Below the pieces are notes generated by a model. The model was not told the origin of the DNA and did no database searches. It was given only the letters and a program-made list of their open reading frames with translations. DNA of 52,390 bases from contig MU626389.1 of assembly GCA_025603075.1 (NCBI GenBank), positions 1 to 52,390 of the forward strand, in the 5' to 3' direction. How positions within the stretch are numbered: position 1 is the first letter of the stretch; every line of letters begins with the position of its first letter. The translations under genes and the position numbers were made by a program. This stretch comes from Neoconidiobolus thromboides FSU 785 (Eukaryota; Entomophthoromycota; Entomophthoromycetes; Entomophthorales; Neoconidiobolaceae). Below are positions 1-12,348 of this stretch, one piece after another.

Positions 1-920
1 ACCATTTTATTCACAACATTTAATAAATTTTTAGCTGTAGAAATACGTGATACTTGATGTAAATCAGAACTAATTGTATTAGGTAAATAATTTGATTGAA
101 TTAAAGGTAATGCCACTTTAAAATTAAAACCACCACCGCCATGTCCAACATCAAATAAGACACCTTTATTAAACAATTTAATTAATACATCTTTAGGTGT
201 TTTGTAATCTTCTAATATTAATTTATTCCCATGTCCATTATAAAAATGAGTAATGATATCCCCTTGAATTAAATAAGGTTCGATATCTTCAATTGTTGGT
301 GGTGAATGTCCAATATGAATCATTAAAGGAATGTTAAATTGATCTCCTAATTCACGTGCCATTTTTAAACTTGAAAGATCCTTGTCGTTAACAGTAAATT
401 TATCTAATCTTATTTTAATTCCTTTAATATTATCTAAATTTTCTTCAATAACTTCTTTTGTAGATAATAAATCTAATGAATTTAGATTATCTTTTAATTC
501 CCCAGTACGTAATATAAGACCATGACTGGCTATATTTAAAAAAGAATAAATAGAAATTGGTGAATTTGAGATTATATTTTGTTGAAAATTTGAATAATTA
601 TAACTTCCCGCAGAACCTGCATCGACTACAGTTGTAACTCCAGATTCTATTGCACTAGTAGCTGGATCAATTCCCCAATAAGTTGAGCCATAATAAGCAT
701 GAACATGCATATCAATTAAACCTGGGGTTATTAAACAACCTTTGATATCGAGGGTTTGATAATCGGGAGATAAGGTTAATGATATTCCTATTTCTTCTAT
801 TATTCCATTACGAAGCTTTATTTCTGAGGGATAAATTATATTTGACTCAATATCAACTATTTGGCCATTGATTAAATGCCAATTGATATTATTACTGTTT
901 TGATTTGAAGAATGAATCAT
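1..920 (-). CDS. Amidohydrolase/deacetylase-like metal hydrolase, 3' part cut by window edge
   Basis: Reads leftward from ATG at 920-918 and stays open to base 1, so 306 residues are seen and the C-terminus is missing. The family uses metal ions to hydrolyse amide bonds in small substrates; the substrate here cannot be read from sequence. Visible amidohydrolase landmarks in order: the HxH metal site in PGLIDMHVHAYYG (about residue 70), VTTVVDAGSAG, a lysine in GIKIRL, HIGH, THFYNGHGN, FDVGHGG and SDLH. The PGLIDMHVH plus VDAGSAG arrangement resembles the bacterial Atu3266/EF_0837 deacetylase-type group. No intron is needed over 920 nt, whereas the next genes carry 7 and 15 introns, which raises possible transfer from bacteria. 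No signal peptide, so probably cytosolic. Family call firm, function open. Confidence 0.82.
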   Translation of the reverse strand, partial: MIHSSNQNSNNINWHLINGQIVDIESNIIYPSEIKLRNGIIEEIGISLTLSPDYQTLDIKGCLITPGLIDMHVHAYYGSTYWGIDPATSAIESGVTTVVDAGSAGSYNYSNFQQNIISNSPISIYSFLNIASHGLILRTGELKDNLNSLDLLSTKEVIEENLDNIKGIKIRLDKFTVNDKDLSSLKMARELGDQFNIPLMIHIGHSPPTIEDIEPYLIQGDIITHFYNGHGNKLILEDYKTPKDVLIKLFNKGVLFDVGHGGGGFNFKVALPLIQSNYLPNTISSDLHQVSRISTAKNLLNVVNKM

Positions 921-1193
921 ATTTTACTTTTGTAGAAAAAAATTCAAAAAAAAAAAATTCAAAACTTCTTTTTATAATGAAAATAAATTAAAATATTGCT
1001 ATATTGAAAAATATTAATCCGAAATAACATAACTCTATTTTAATTGTTCTATTTCTAATTTTGCTTTGGTCATCATTGTTTATTGAAATAATTCTTGATT
1101 TTTCTTTTATTCATTTTTTTAGAAATTTCAAAAGCTGAATTTCATTTGTTTTTTCTTTTAAGAATTACTTTAAAAGAAAAGAGATTAAAAACA
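921..1193. promoter_or_regulatory. Divergent intergenic region, amidohydrolase / NNF1
   Basis: 273 bp separate two divergent starts and must hold both promoters. It is A/T rich with poly-A runs near 940-960; I see no clear TATA box and no other element. Confidence 0.4.
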
Positions 1194-2639
1194 ATGGAAG
1201 ATAAAGTTAATAATACAGAGTCAAAAACTAGTAAAGAAGCAGATGAGATTGTAAATGGACATGAAACAAAAGCTATAACACAAGAAGAGGTGAATGAAAA
1301 TGAAAAAAATGAAAAAAATGAAACTGAAATAAAAGATACAATTGAAAAAGATACAATTGAAAAAGATACAGAAAGTAATTAAATATTTATAATTAAAAAA
1401 ATCAATGTTTAAAACAATAATAAAGAAAACTCAACTGAAGGGTTAATAAAAGGTAGTTCCGAAATAAAAATATATACCAAAAAGGATCAATTAAAACTAG
1501 AAGAAATTGAAACTAATAACGAAGGTAATCTTCATTTATTCCCCCAGATAATAAATAAACATTAATCAATATTATTTGATTCAATAGAACTCGATCTAGC
1601 TAGTAAAATAATACAAAACTATGACATAATGATCAACAATCCATTATTTGATGTATCTTTTCAACAGAAATTAAAAAAAATGCGAGCATTAAGATCGACG
1701 AAATTAACTTCACTTTTAGATAAAGCATTAGAAAAATGTTTATTGAGTTTCAAGTAAGTATAAATCTATTTTATTGAAAGAGCTTATGAGAAGTTTTATG
1801 TATTAGTGGGACAGTATATAAAATAAACTCATTGACTTGTATCTATTTATTTTTAGTTATAAGAGAGTAGCTGAGGCCTTCCCAGAATTAGCCAAAAAGG
1901 AAGGGGAAATTTTAAAAAATGCATATCAACAAGCAGTTAATGTTTGGAAATCGGGATGTAAGGTAAAAAGAGGTTATTATCAATGATTTAGTTTTAATGA
2001 ACTTAACATATTTTTTATATTAAATAATAGGAGGATTTTCAAAGAATTATTGAAAAATATCAATTGATTAATAAGTTGAATGAATTTGATTATGAAATTC
2101 AAAAAGAAGTTATTAAAAGAAAATTTCATAGTGAGGTTTTAAATAACACTCAAGAAAATTCAAGGTAAATTCACTAAAAATTAAGTCTATTTTTTTAAAT
2201 AGAACACTACAAATTGAGCATTGATGATATTGATATTATAGTCTTGAAGATTTATGTTCTATTACTCCCAATCAATTACTTGAAGCTAAAAAAATAAAAT
2301 TAATGAAATTGGAATTAAATCAATTAAAACTGGAAAGGAAAAAAGTAAGTTTATATTATATTTAGTAATAATAGAACAAAACATAATACAATATAATATA
2401 ATAATATAATATATTATAGATGGAGTTTTATTCTATTTCGTTTTATTTATTTTCATATTTAGATAGAAGAAGAAAATCAAACGCTATATAATTCAATAGA
2501 ATTTAAAAATCAAAGTGTGAAACAAATTATGGAGGATTCAATGGAAGTTATGACGGATGTTAATAAAGTAAATCTATTAATTATAATAAATTTATTAATA
2601 TTAATTTTATAGGTATTTATGTTTCAAAAAAATCATTGA
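1194..2639 (+). CDS. NNF1: Kinetochore protein Nnf1/PMF1-like (MIS12/MIND complex), 8 exons
   Basis: Exons: 1194-1374, 1426-1524, 1588-1753, 1857-1962, 2031-2164, 2242-2344, 2463-2567, 2613-2639; 306 aa. The start ATG at 1194 follows AAAACA and opens an acidic, Lys/Glu-rich tail with a repeated DTIEK motif (residues 1-60), probably disordered. After about residue 115 comes the conserved body: LTSLLDKALEKCL, then AEAFPELAKKEGE, then a Trp in QQAVNVWKSGC, FQRIIEK and a C-terminal coiled coil (about 210-290). This order fits fungal Nnf1, the partner of Mtw1 in the MIND complex, which links centromeric chromatin to the outer kinetochore. It lies 354 bp upstream of TBCD on the same strand. The last 9-codon exon is inferred; without that splice the protein ends at a TAG a few codons after 2567. 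Confidence 0.75.
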
Positions 2640-2993
2640 ATGAAAAGATAATAAAATAAATAGGAAATAATGAGTATATTATTAAATAACTAGTGTTATT
2701 ATTTATGTATCTATTTTAATGAAAAACGGTGTTGATAAAACTTCCATACTTTTTTATTAATATTAATATTTTGATTTTTTTCTTTAACTACTAATTTTAT
2801 GTATTAAATATTTAATTGCAAAGTAATTTTTGATTTTTGATTTTTTCAACCAAAAATTTTCATTAAAAAAACGACTTTAATTAACACTTTAAAAACATCT
2901 AATAAGAAATCTTGTTTTTATTTTGAAATTCTTTATCTTTTTGTGACGAATTTTCTAATCAATTTTATTTCTGACTATTCAAAAATAATCATT
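2640..2993. other. Intergenic, NNF1 to TBCD
   Basis: 354 bp of AT-rich DNA holding the NNF1 3' end and TBCD promoter. No gene, repeat or clear motif seen. Confidence 0.4.
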
Positions 2994-5900
2994 ATGGACA
3001 GAGAACAATATATAGATGAAGAAATAGAGTTAACAGATCAAGAAGAATCGAATCTACCTTCCACTTTCAAAGAATATGAATTTGTAATTGGAATATTAAA
3101 CGATATTATAAATATAAAAGTGAATAATTTTGAAGAAAGAATAATAAAGAATAAACTAGATGAAGTTATTAAAATAGTAAGTATTAATTAATATATAATA
3201 TATGATATAGTATAATAAATATAAAAAAACAAATATAAAATTCCTTGCTAACTCTATTATTTTAGCTTGATCAATACCAAACATTTCCTAATTTGTTAGA
3301 TCCTCATTTAAAATTATTAGTTGATAAAGTGTTATTCTATTTACGAAGTTCAATTCAAGAGATGAACTTAATACCAATAACATCAATTGAAGATATTGAA
3401 AATTATGAATTCAAATTTCAATTACATGATTCTTTATTTTTGTTTTTATATCATTTAACTAAAATTCGAGGTTATAAAACTATTAGTAAGTTGTTGTTTT
3501 TCAATTTAATAAATAGAGTGTTAGATATGTTAAAGAAAGAGATACTAATTCTATTTTTTATTCTTTTTAGTTCATTTATTTACCCATGAAACAATTGATT
3601 TAGAAGTGAATTTTTATTATTTTATCAAGAGAAAACAAATAAAATCCCATTTATTACCTTGGCAAAGTGAATATATACTATTGTTATGGTTATCATTAAT
3701 ATTTATGATGCCATTTGACTTAAAAAAATTGGACTCGGGTTATAGTAAACAATTGGGTTATGAGGTAAATTAAAATAATTATTAACTATTGTTATTATAA
3801 ATGAAAAATCAATTATTTTTTATATTTAGTCTTTAATTGATCATGTAATTTTTATATGTAAAGGATTATTGTCAGTTAATGGCAAATGTATGGAAAGTGG
3901 TAGTCGATTATTAGCTCAATTAGTTATTAGGTAATTATTATATAATAATAAAAATAAATAATAATAGCAAAATTAATGGTGTAAAAAATAACTCTATTTT
4001 TTTATATAGACAAGATTGTATTACTCATTATCTACCCGAATTTTTAGAATGGAGTTATAGTTCATTACAAAAAAGTGAAGAACTATTTCTTGTAAGGTTT
4101 ATTAATTAATATTAGTTTAAATACATTTATCAATCTATTAATATATTTTTATAGTGGATAGGATTAATTACTAGTTTAGTGAATATATTAAAATTAGGAC
4201 AAAGGGAAGAATTAATTACATATATTAGTTCATTTGAATCTTATTTACAGTTATTTGATATGAAACAATTTTGGACTAAAAATGGTAATTTACGACAATT
4301 AAAAATTAAATATTCTCAACAATTGGGATTATTATGTTTAAAACCAATTGTAGCTAGTTGGAGGTATAAAAGAGGTAAGGAGAAAGATTAATTATAATAA
4401 TAGAGTATTTAATTGACGATTATGAATCTATTGTAAACTGTAGACTAATTAACAATATACCTTTTTTAATAAAAATAGGTTTTCGTACCTTGGAACAAAA
4501 TTTACATGGAAAAATAGAGGTTGATGATGATCAAAAATATTATCCAGAAAATAAAAAGAATGAAACTGAGAAAAATGAATTTGAAGTACCAACAATAATT
4601 GAAAATATTTTAGAAAATTTATTTGATGGTTTAAAAGATAAAGTAAGTTTGATATTAGTGTATTAAAATAAACCAAAACTCAATTGTTTTTACTTTATAA
4701 AAGGAAGTAGCTTGTCGATGGTCCAGTGCTAAAGGAATTGGAAGGATTGCTCAACGTTTACCAAAATCTTTTGGTGAAGATATAGTTTTATATTTATTAA
4801 ATCAATATAAAGAAAATGTATACAATTATGAAAATGAAGCTCCAAATTTATCTAATGTAGATGAGAATATTTGGCATGGTTTATCTTATTCGATTGCTGA
4901 ATTAGTACGTCGAGGTTTAATACCAAAACATTTAGTTGGTCCATGTTTAAAAGCAACATTATTAGTATGTTTATTTTTTAAAGTTCTTTTTATTTAAGAA
5001 TTAAAATAAACTAACGAATATTGTTTTTATTCAGGCTTTACAATTAGATATAAGAAGGGGTACTCATTCAGTTGGTAGTAATGTACGTGATGCAGCATGT
5101 TATGTAATATGGTGCTTTTCTAGAGCTTATTTGAAAGAAGATTTTTTACCCTTTGTAAACTCATTATCAAAAAGATTAGTTGTTATGGCTGTATTAGATA
5201 GAGAATCAAATGTAAGAAGAGCTAGTTCAGCAGCATTTCAGGAATTTGTTGGTAGAGTAGTAAGTGTTTTATAATATTTGATTAAAGATTAAGGATGATT
5301 AATTGTTTTGTTTCAATAGCATATCTTTCCAAATGGTAATGAATTATTGGATATTATTGATTATTATTCCATAGCTAATATAAGAAATTCGTTTTTAATT
5401 GCTAGTTCAAAAGTGACAAAGTAACAATTAGTATTATTTTTATATAAAATTTATAATTTTTTATTTTCATTTTTATAAAAATAGGTATTCTCATTATAAA
5501 GAAGCTTTATTTGAACATATGATTCAAATCAATTCATTACACTGGGATATCAATGTTAGAAGATTAACTTCTATTGCAGTTTATAATATATTGCCTTTTA
5601 TCGAAAAGGAAGCTATTTATAATTCTATTAATTTTTTAGTAAATTGTTATTCATTTATATTTCATTTTATTAAATTAATACTTATCTATAGCTTTTACAA
5701 ACAAGAAAATCGGAGCTTTGGGCTATTCACGGTTCCTTATTAACCTTAAGTAATTTATGTCTAGCCTTATCTAAAATGTCTAATTTCAATCTCTCATCTG
5801 AAAATCAATTATTATTTGATGAATATGATTTCAAATTAACCTTCCAAATGATACCTCAAGTTTTAATAAGATTTATAAACAATGGCTTACCAACTTTAGG

Positions 5901-7681
5901 ATCTGATATAGTATTAGAAGGTATACTTGAAATGATCAAAAAATTAGCGATGGCCAAATGGCCTATTAATGAAGAAATGCGAGTTAATATGAGACAGCTA
6001 ATTGATTTATCGGCAAATAGAAAGGAGGAAAGAATTCAATTATTAGCTTCTGAAAGTATGTTTGAATTTTCTAAAGGATATGGAATTTATCCTGAGGAAA
6101 TTAAAAATTACTTAAAGGAAATTGATCAAAGTAACAATTTATATTATAAACGTGGATTAGCATTGATATTAGGAAACATCCAATTAAAAAATAGGAAAGA
6201 AGAATTAGAAACTATGTTTTTAAAATTAATAAAAAAAATTGAAGAGCAAGGAATATATACATCTCAAGATATTAATTTAAAAAAAAATTGTATAACATCA
6301 ATAAATCAATTATTACAATATCAATTAAAAAATAACGATTTATCTCAAGAATTATTTATACAACTTTATTATTGTATTTTATCCAATTTAAAAGATTATA
6401 CAATAACGAGCCAAGGTGATGTTGGCTCTCACGTGCGTAAAGAAGCTATGTGTTGTTTACATTTAGGAATAAAAATAGTATTCGATTCCAAAGAAAAAGA
6501 AAGTCATCAACAATTACAGTTAAAACCAAAAGATTTACAACAATTAATTATGGGCTTATTACAACAAAGTTGTGAAAAAATTGATCGATTAAGAGAATGT
6601 GCAGGTTTAATTTTAATCGATATATTAAGAAAAAAAGAAATTGAAACACCTAATAAGCAGAAGCTTTTATCTATTTTGGATATAGAACCTCCCATTCAAT
6701 GGCTTAATCCAGCTTCTGTATTTCCAAATGTTATTCAAGTGTTGAAAATTCCAATATATCGTAAAGTAGTATTAAGTGGAATCCTTCAAAGTAGTGGAGC
6801 GATTACGGAAAGTTTGGTAAGTTTGAGTAAATTTAAATTGATTGATTCTATTTTTAACTTTTAATTTTGAAAATAGATTAAACATGCTGGTGGAGCATTA
6901 ATTGATTACTTAATTGAATTATCACAACAAGAAGAAACTGATAATAATCTGATAACTCAAGATAATAATAATAGTGAATCTAATCAATTACAAATGATAT
7001 TTAAGGACATACTCGAATTAATTGAACAAAATCAAAATAACGATCGGATTTTATTACCTATATTTGAAGTCTTAAATACCCTTTTCGAAGCTCAAGTATT
7101 TCAAAAGGTGTTAAATGATGAAAAAGATGAGTTGTATGTGAAGCCTTTTTTTATATTTGCAATATTTGATTGATTTTTTAAATATATTTTTTAGTATTTT
7201 TAAGTTGGCTAATTGTATTCGAAAAGAATATGTGAATTGTAAACAATTAACAAAAATTATGAGTTGTTGTAAAGTGTAAGTATTTTTTTATATGAAATAT
7301 TTCACCCTATTAAATTGAATTTGTTTATTATAAATCCAAGTATCTGTCAATTAAGTATAGTTAAAAATTCAGAAGCTAAAAAAATAGTATGGGCACAAAT
7401 TTTAAGGTTTTTAACATTTAATAATTTAAAGGTAGAATTTTTTTATAAATCATGTTTTCAAATACTGAATTTTATTAACTTGATAGATCCGTACCACTGC
7501 ATGTGAACAAACGTATATGAGTTTAACTTCAGATAATAGTGAAAATAAACAAGATTTTGAATGGTTGGAAGCTATATTATTAGAAACTGAATGGGATAAA
7601 TCAATTGTTGAATTAAGAGATATTGTTTTTCCTTTGTATAATAAGTTTGGTTTATTACCTCCTAAACTGATTAAAAAATAA
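2994..7681 (+). CDS. TBCD: Tubulin-specific chaperone D (beta-tubulin cofactor D), 16 exons
   Basis: Sixteen exons (2994-3176, 3266-3485, 3571-3764, 3830-3930, 4010-4091, 4155-4374, 4479-4642, 4704-4964, 5035-5259, 5320-5420, 5485-5638, 5692-6816, 6877-7133, 7195-7275, 7361-7430, 7487-7681) give 1,210 aa, close to the usual ~1,190. Cofactor D (Cin1/Alp1 in yeasts) takes beta-tubulin from the chaperonin and joins it to alpha-tubulin with cofactors C and E. Diagnostic stretches are YILLLWLS..MMPFDL (exon 3), CRWSSAKGIGRIAQRLP (exon 8), GTHSVGSNVRDAACY (exon 9) and KHAGGALIDYL (exon 13). The whole protein is helical repeat (HEAT-like), with no membrane segment. The start at 2994 is the first ATG in frame. 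At 7133 the donor GTATGT is used, because reading through meets a stop. Cytosolic. Confidence 0.93.
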
Positions 7682-8002
7682 AGATAAGTTTATACTTTTA
7701 TTTGTAATAAATTTGATAAAACCTGTTTCTTTGAGCTTTTAATATTTTTAGTCAAAATATTTGAATATTCAATTTAATCTTTTAAATATAAAGCTTATTT
7801 AATATTTGGAATATTAAATAATATGATAAATTATCAAAATAAAATTAAACTAAAAATGCTAATAAAATTTAATTGTTTTTTTACTTGAATAAAAATGAGA
7901 CAACAAAAGAAATGAAAAAAAGAGGTTGCCTAACTCTATTAGAATAATAAAAGACTTAGCTCATTGACTTCTCATTTACACTTTAATATCTATGCTAGTA
8001 AT
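7682..8002. terminator. Convergent 3' region TBCD / SSB
   Basis: 321 bp between two convergent stop codons; both 3' UTRs and poly(A) signals must lie here. A/T rich, with AATAAA-like words on both strands. No element seen. Confidence 0.4.
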
Positions 8003-9856
8003 TTATTTACGCATGGTTCCAAAGGCTTTATAAGCAAAACGTTGGAGTTTACGTTGAGCGGTACCATAAGTATCTTTTTGAGCATCAGAGGCATCAATGG
8101 TAAGAGCTTCCATAGCTTCAGCTAAAGCATCTTCAAGATCTTTCTTCTCACGTGGTTTAATCTTAAGAGAAGTGGTAAAGTCATTGAGTTGATTTTCAAT
8201 TTGATAAACGTAAGATTCAAGGGATTGTCTAGCTTGAACAGTTTGTTCACGTTTAGCATCTTCTTCTTTGAATTGTTCAGATTCTTTGATCATACGCTCA
8301 ATATCAGCGGATGAAAGACGTCCAGATGAGTTGGAGATAGTGATGTTGGCGGTACGACCAGAAGCTTTATCAAGAGCAGTAACTTTGAGGATACCATCAG
8401 CATTAAGATCGAAAGTACATTCGAGTTCTGGGGTACCACGTGGAGCTGGCATAATACCAGTAAGTTCAAATTTACCTAACATATTGTTATCTTTAGTCAT
8501 TGGACGTTCACCTTCGTATACTGGGAATTGAACAGTAGTTTGGTTATCTTCAGTGGTGGTGAAAACCTTCTTCTTGATGGTTGGGATAGAAGTGTTTCTT
8601 GGGACAACAACAGCCATAACACCACCTTGCATTTCAACACCAAGGGAAAGTGGGACAACATCAAGAAGTAAAAGATCTTGAGTTTTGGTTGGATCAGAGG
8701 TGTTGGTAAGGACAGCACCTTGAACAGCAGCACCATAAGCAACAGCTTCATCAGGATTGATGGATTTGTTTAATTCTTTACCGTTGAAGAATTCTTGAAG
8801 GAGAGATTGGATCTTTGGGATACGAGTAGAACCACCAACAAGGACAATTTCATCAACAGCGTTCTTGGCAACACCGGAATCCTTAACAACTTTTTCTACT
8901 GGAGTAACAGTGCTTTGGAAAAGAGTGTTACATAATTCTTCAAATTTAGCACGGGTAAGGTTAGCTTGATAATCAATACCTTCGAAAAGAGAATCAATTT
9001 CAAGAGTGGTTTGAGTAAGGGAAGAAAGAGTACGCTTGGCACGTTCACAAGCAGTACGGAGACGACGAACGGCACGAGCATCACCAGAAAGATCTTTCTT
9101 GTGTTTACGCTTGAAGTCTTCTTTGAAATGTTCTAAAAGAGCATTATCGAAATCTTCACCACCTAAATGGGTATCACCAGCAGTAGCTTTAACAGTGAAA
9201 ATACCTCCAGCAATGGTAAGAAGAGATACATCGAAAGTACCACCTCCTAAATCGAAGATAAGGACGGTCTTCTCAGTGGTATTCTTTGAGTCTAAACCGT
9301 AAGCAATAGCGGCAGCAGTTGGCTCGTTAATGATACGGAGGACATCAAGACCAGCAATAGAACCAGCATCTTTAGTGGCTTGACGTTGGGAGTCATTGAA
9401 ATAAGCAGGTACGGTAACAACTGCTTTCTTGACGGTTTTACCGAGTTTAGCTTCGGCAATTTCCTTCATCTTGATAAGAACCATGGCAGAAATTTCTTGT
9501 GGGGTATATTCTTTGGTCTCACCTTTGAATTCAACTTGAATCTTTGGGTTACCATCGTTATCAGTAACCTTGAAAGGCCAGTGAGACATATCCTTCTTTA
9601 CGGAAGGTTCATCATAACGACGACCAATAAGACGCTTAGCATCGAATACGGTATTTTTTGGGTTCATAGCGGATTGATTCTTAGCAGCATCACCAATGAG
9701 ACGTTCCTCTTCAGTGAAAGCAACATAAGATGGAGTAGTACGGTTACCTTGCTCATTGGCAATGATTTCAACACGCTCACCTTCCCATACGGCAACGCAA
9801 GAGTAAGTGGTACCTAAATCAATACCGATAGCACCTTGATATTCTTCAGCAGACAT
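8003..9856 (-). CDS. SSB1: Ribosome-associated Hsp70 chaperone, Ssb type
   Basis: Intronless, 617 aa from ATG at 9856 (the frame extends three codons further upstream only through a non-ATG start). It binds nascent chains at the ribosome exit together with the RAC cochaperones, using ATP. ATPase domain: [10 protein letters not shown] (residues 10-19), [22 protein letters not shown] and GGSTRIPK; then the substrate-binding beta domain and a helical lid. The Ssb identity rests on [12 protein letters not shown]-type N-terminal text, [15 protein letters not shown], and a C-terminus ending TMRK rather than the EEVD of Ssa-type Hsp70 or the HDEL of BiP. No signal or mitochondrial presequence, so cytosolic. 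Base composition is visibly richer in G+C than its neighbours, as expected for a highly expressed gene. Several opposite-strand open frames inside it are shadows. Confidence 0.95.
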   Translation of the reverse strand: MSAEEYQGAIGIDLGTTYSCVAVWEGERVEIIANEQGNRTTPSYVAFTEEERLIGDAAKNQSAMNPKNTVFDAKRLIGRRYDEPSVKKDMSHWPFKVTDNDGNPKIQVEFKGETKEYTPQEISAMVLIKMKEIAEAKLGKTVKKAVVTVPAYFNDSQRQATKDAGSIAGLDVLRIINEPTAAAIAYGLDSKNTTEKTVLIFDLGGGTFDVSLLTIAGGIFTVKATAGDTHLGGEDFDNALLEHFKEDFKRKHKKDLSGDARAVRRLRTACERAKRTLSSLTQTTLEIDSLFEGIDYQANLTRAKFEELCNTLFQSTVTPVEKVVKDSGVAKNAVDEIVLVGGSTRIPKIQSLLQEFFNGKELNKSINPDEAVAYGAAVQGAVLTNTSDPTKTQDLLLLDVVPLSLGVEMQGGVMAVVVPRNTSIPTIKKKVFTTTEDNQTTVQFPVYEGERPMTKDNNMLGKFELTGIMPAPRGTPELECTFDLNADGILKVTALDKASGRTANITISNSSGRLSSADIERMIKESEQFKEEDAKREQTVQARQSLESYVYQIENQLNDFTTSLKIKPREKKDLEDALAEAMEALTIDASDAQKDTYGTAQRKLQRFAYKAFGTMRK

Positions 9857-10986
9857 CTTTATCAATTTGTAAATAAGACAGTAATTAAGTCCAAAGACAA
9901 AGGAAGATTTTCGCTAGGCATATTGGGCTAAATAAATTTTTGGAAAATTTTCAAGGCTGGACTTTTACGACCAATTAGTTATGATTTGCTGCCCCAAAAT
10001 CAATTTAATTGGTACATTAAGATTTCGATAATATCTTTTGGCTTATTAAATTGGGATCACAACTTATGGGAAATTATCTGAGAAATGATTGTAAATAAAG
10101 TAAGCTGGAATTTTCTGTTAGTAAAACTTGGAAATTAGAATCAATAGTTAAAACAAATTGCAAACAAAAAGAATATGATTTCCTATTTTTATTAACTTAA
10201 TTTCTTGAAGCAAAACAAATGTGAATTAAAAATAGCAAATTATAAATTTATAACAATTTTAATAATTAAATACGGGGATATTTTGTATAAAATTACAAGT
10301 CGAAAACTTTACTTTGTTAAAGTTAGTAATAAAATGTAAATTAAACTTTATATAAATAACTTGAATTATTTTAAAATTTTTATTTTTCTACAACTAAGCT
10401 TTGTTGTTCTCAATAATATATTAAATAGCCAAAGCTTAAAATTTACAATACAACTTCTAAAAATTATTCTATTACTTACAATGGTCAAGTATTAAAAAAT
10501 AGCAAAAATTACTGGTTAAATCAAAGCCAAAGTATACCTAACTCCTAAATAATAAACTATATGACGTTTAAAACAAATGGGGGTGTTTTTATGGTTTCAT
10601 CACTTTTTCTGTTTTTTTGAGCACTATTTGAGTGGAAAGATTGTTAGTGAAATTCTTAGACAAGAAAATACATCCCCAAAGAGTAGGCAAAAAACTATTT
10701 TTATTGTAAGTGTTATTAATACAATGAAATATTACCTTTAAGTAAATTTGATTTGACTTAATTTTTAGCTCAAAATATTATTAATTGCCATTAACTGCTT
10801 CTAAACTTTTAAAAAACTATACTAATATATTCATAAAATCTTTAATAAATGAAGTAACAGTACACGTTTGATTGTTTCTACTATTCACATAGTGTTATAC
10901 AACAGAATGGGACCATTTGGTATTTGGTTACCAGACTAGTATCAATTTTTGAACACATAAATTAAACGTATAATAGCTTATCAAGC
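9857..10986. other. 1.1-kb intergenic region upstream of SSB
   Basis: AT-rich DNA between the SSB start and the ING stop codon, both on the minus strand; it carries the SSB promoter. One foldback element sits at 10577-10679. I see no heat-shock-element array and no further gene. Confidence 0.4.
10577..10679 (+). mobile_element. Foldback MITE copy A
   Basis: Ends TGGGGGTG and CATCCCCA, with an internal CACTTTTTCTG and GTGGAAAG pair around GAGCACTATTTGAG. It has diverged from the family centre (AGCGCT has become AGCACT). Confidence 0.7.
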
Positions 10987-12052
10987 TTAAACAATATTAA
11001 GAGCTGCGGAGCACGAGGGACAATGCCACGATCCTTTTGGCGGTTCAGTTAAGCCAACACATTCATAATGAAACCATTCATGAGGACAATTCTATCGATA
11101 TTAATAAACAACACTATTGAAGTTAATATTTTTTACCTCCCCATCACAGCCAACCATATCCCCAAACGATTCTCTGCTACAAAAGCAATATAGGCGGTCG
11201 TCATTTTCGCTTTCTTCAAACTCTTCTTCTCTTGTAATATTTCCGTTCTCACTACTTATTTTAATAACTGTTTTATCTCTCTGATGTGAGCCCCTATAAT
11301 ACTATTAGTTATATATTCGATAAGCAGGAAAAAGATATTACTTCGGAGGTTTCTTTTGTCTAGCATGAGTTCCAGTTTTTTGTCTTGAGCTTATACTTAC
11401 TTGACTGGCACTAACAACCGATATTTTCCTTTTTTCTAGTATTATTAATAACAAAGTTTCATAAAATAATAACAAAGTACCAGGAACTGTAGTTACTTTA
11501 TAGCCATTCGCATCAAGATTAGTATGATCTTCCCCATTTTCATGTAAACTTTTAGCTGTCGGATCCCAAATTAATGCTTCACTGTTCATTTTGTTTATAC
11601 GAATTTCAAGCTAATTTTAGATATTAACTATTATCATTTTCTTATTTTTAATTTACCATAGTTTTTAAATTTTTTAAGCGTGCTTTTGAGTCTTCACATT
11701 TATTTAAAGCTGTTTTAAACTCTTTATCGACTTTGCCCATAACTTGAGCTTCTTGAGGATTTACGCCATTAGTAAAGCCATTAGTTTCATAAAACTTTGA
11801 TAAAGATTTTTCTCTTAGATCCAGACGAGTTCGAACCTCTTTAAATAAAATAAATAAAAAATTAATAAACATTTATAACATACTTTGAATATCTTTTGAA
11901 TTTTCTTTAACCTTTGTAAACGTTTTTATAAATTCCGATCTTAAATGAGATAATTCTAATATTGCTATTTTAATGTTCTGATTTTTGTAATAGTTTTTTT
12001 AGTTACCATCAAGATAATCTTGAAGTATTATATTGTAGTCAATTCCTTCCAT
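10987..12052 (-). CDS. ING-family PHD-finger protein (Yng2-like histone acetyltransferase subunit)
   Basis: Seven minus-strand exons: 12052-12007, 11964-11884, 11838-11657, 11610-11481, 11435-11342, 11293-11137, 11091-10987; 264 aa. The N-terminal half is a helical ING-type region (FYETNGF, KNLKTM), the middle is a Lys/Arg-rich linker that may act as a nuclear signal, and the C-terminus is a PHD finger: [36 protein letters not shown]. All Cys4-His-Cys3 zinc ligands are present, as are the aromatic and acidic cage residues (Y, D) that bind H3K4me3 in the family. Such proteins sit in NuA4 or Rpd3-type complexes; which one cannot be told here. A 45-nt stretch at 11436-11480 is treated as an in-frame intron (see findings); if retained the protein has 279 aa. 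Confidence 0.85.
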
Positions 12053-12274
12053 GCGTCAGTAATATTATTAGTAATTCACAAATTTAATCAAGTTAGCTAA
12101 GCATCCCAAAACGTTAATTTAAGGACAAAATATCTATTTTTGCATTATATTACATCATAAGTTACAAATAGCAGAACAAAAATGTAAATTATAAAATTTA
12201 ATTGGTAATTAAAAACAATCACAATAAAAAACTTTGCAGTCAAAAAAATGACGGGAATCCCATAATTCGAGGCT

Positions 12275-12283
12275 TATAAAAAG
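12275..12283 (+). promoter_or_regulatory. TATA box of the cyclophilin gene
   Basis: TATAAAAAG lies 74 bp upstream of the cyclophilin ATG in an otherwise unremarkable 296-bp divergent region (12053-12348) shared with the ING gene. The spacing suits a TATA-driven, strongly expressed gene. Confidence 0.55.
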
Positions 12284-12348
12284 ACTGACGAAAGCGAGAT
12301 TTTTCGAACTATTAATCAGGTTTAAAACTCGTTTAAAGTTAAAGTAAA

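Noticed and set aside
8268-9817. Several long plus-strand open frames (for example 8268-8531, 9036-9302, 9380-9817) and minus-strand frames in other phases
   Set aside because: They lie entirely inside the SSB Hsp70 gene, whose higher G+C thins out stops in all frames; none resembles a protein family.
8003-9856. Calling the Hsp70 an Ssa-type cytosolic or BiP-type ER chaperone
   Set aside because: The C-terminus ends TMRK without EEVD or HDEL, there is no signal peptide, and internal text matches Ssb.
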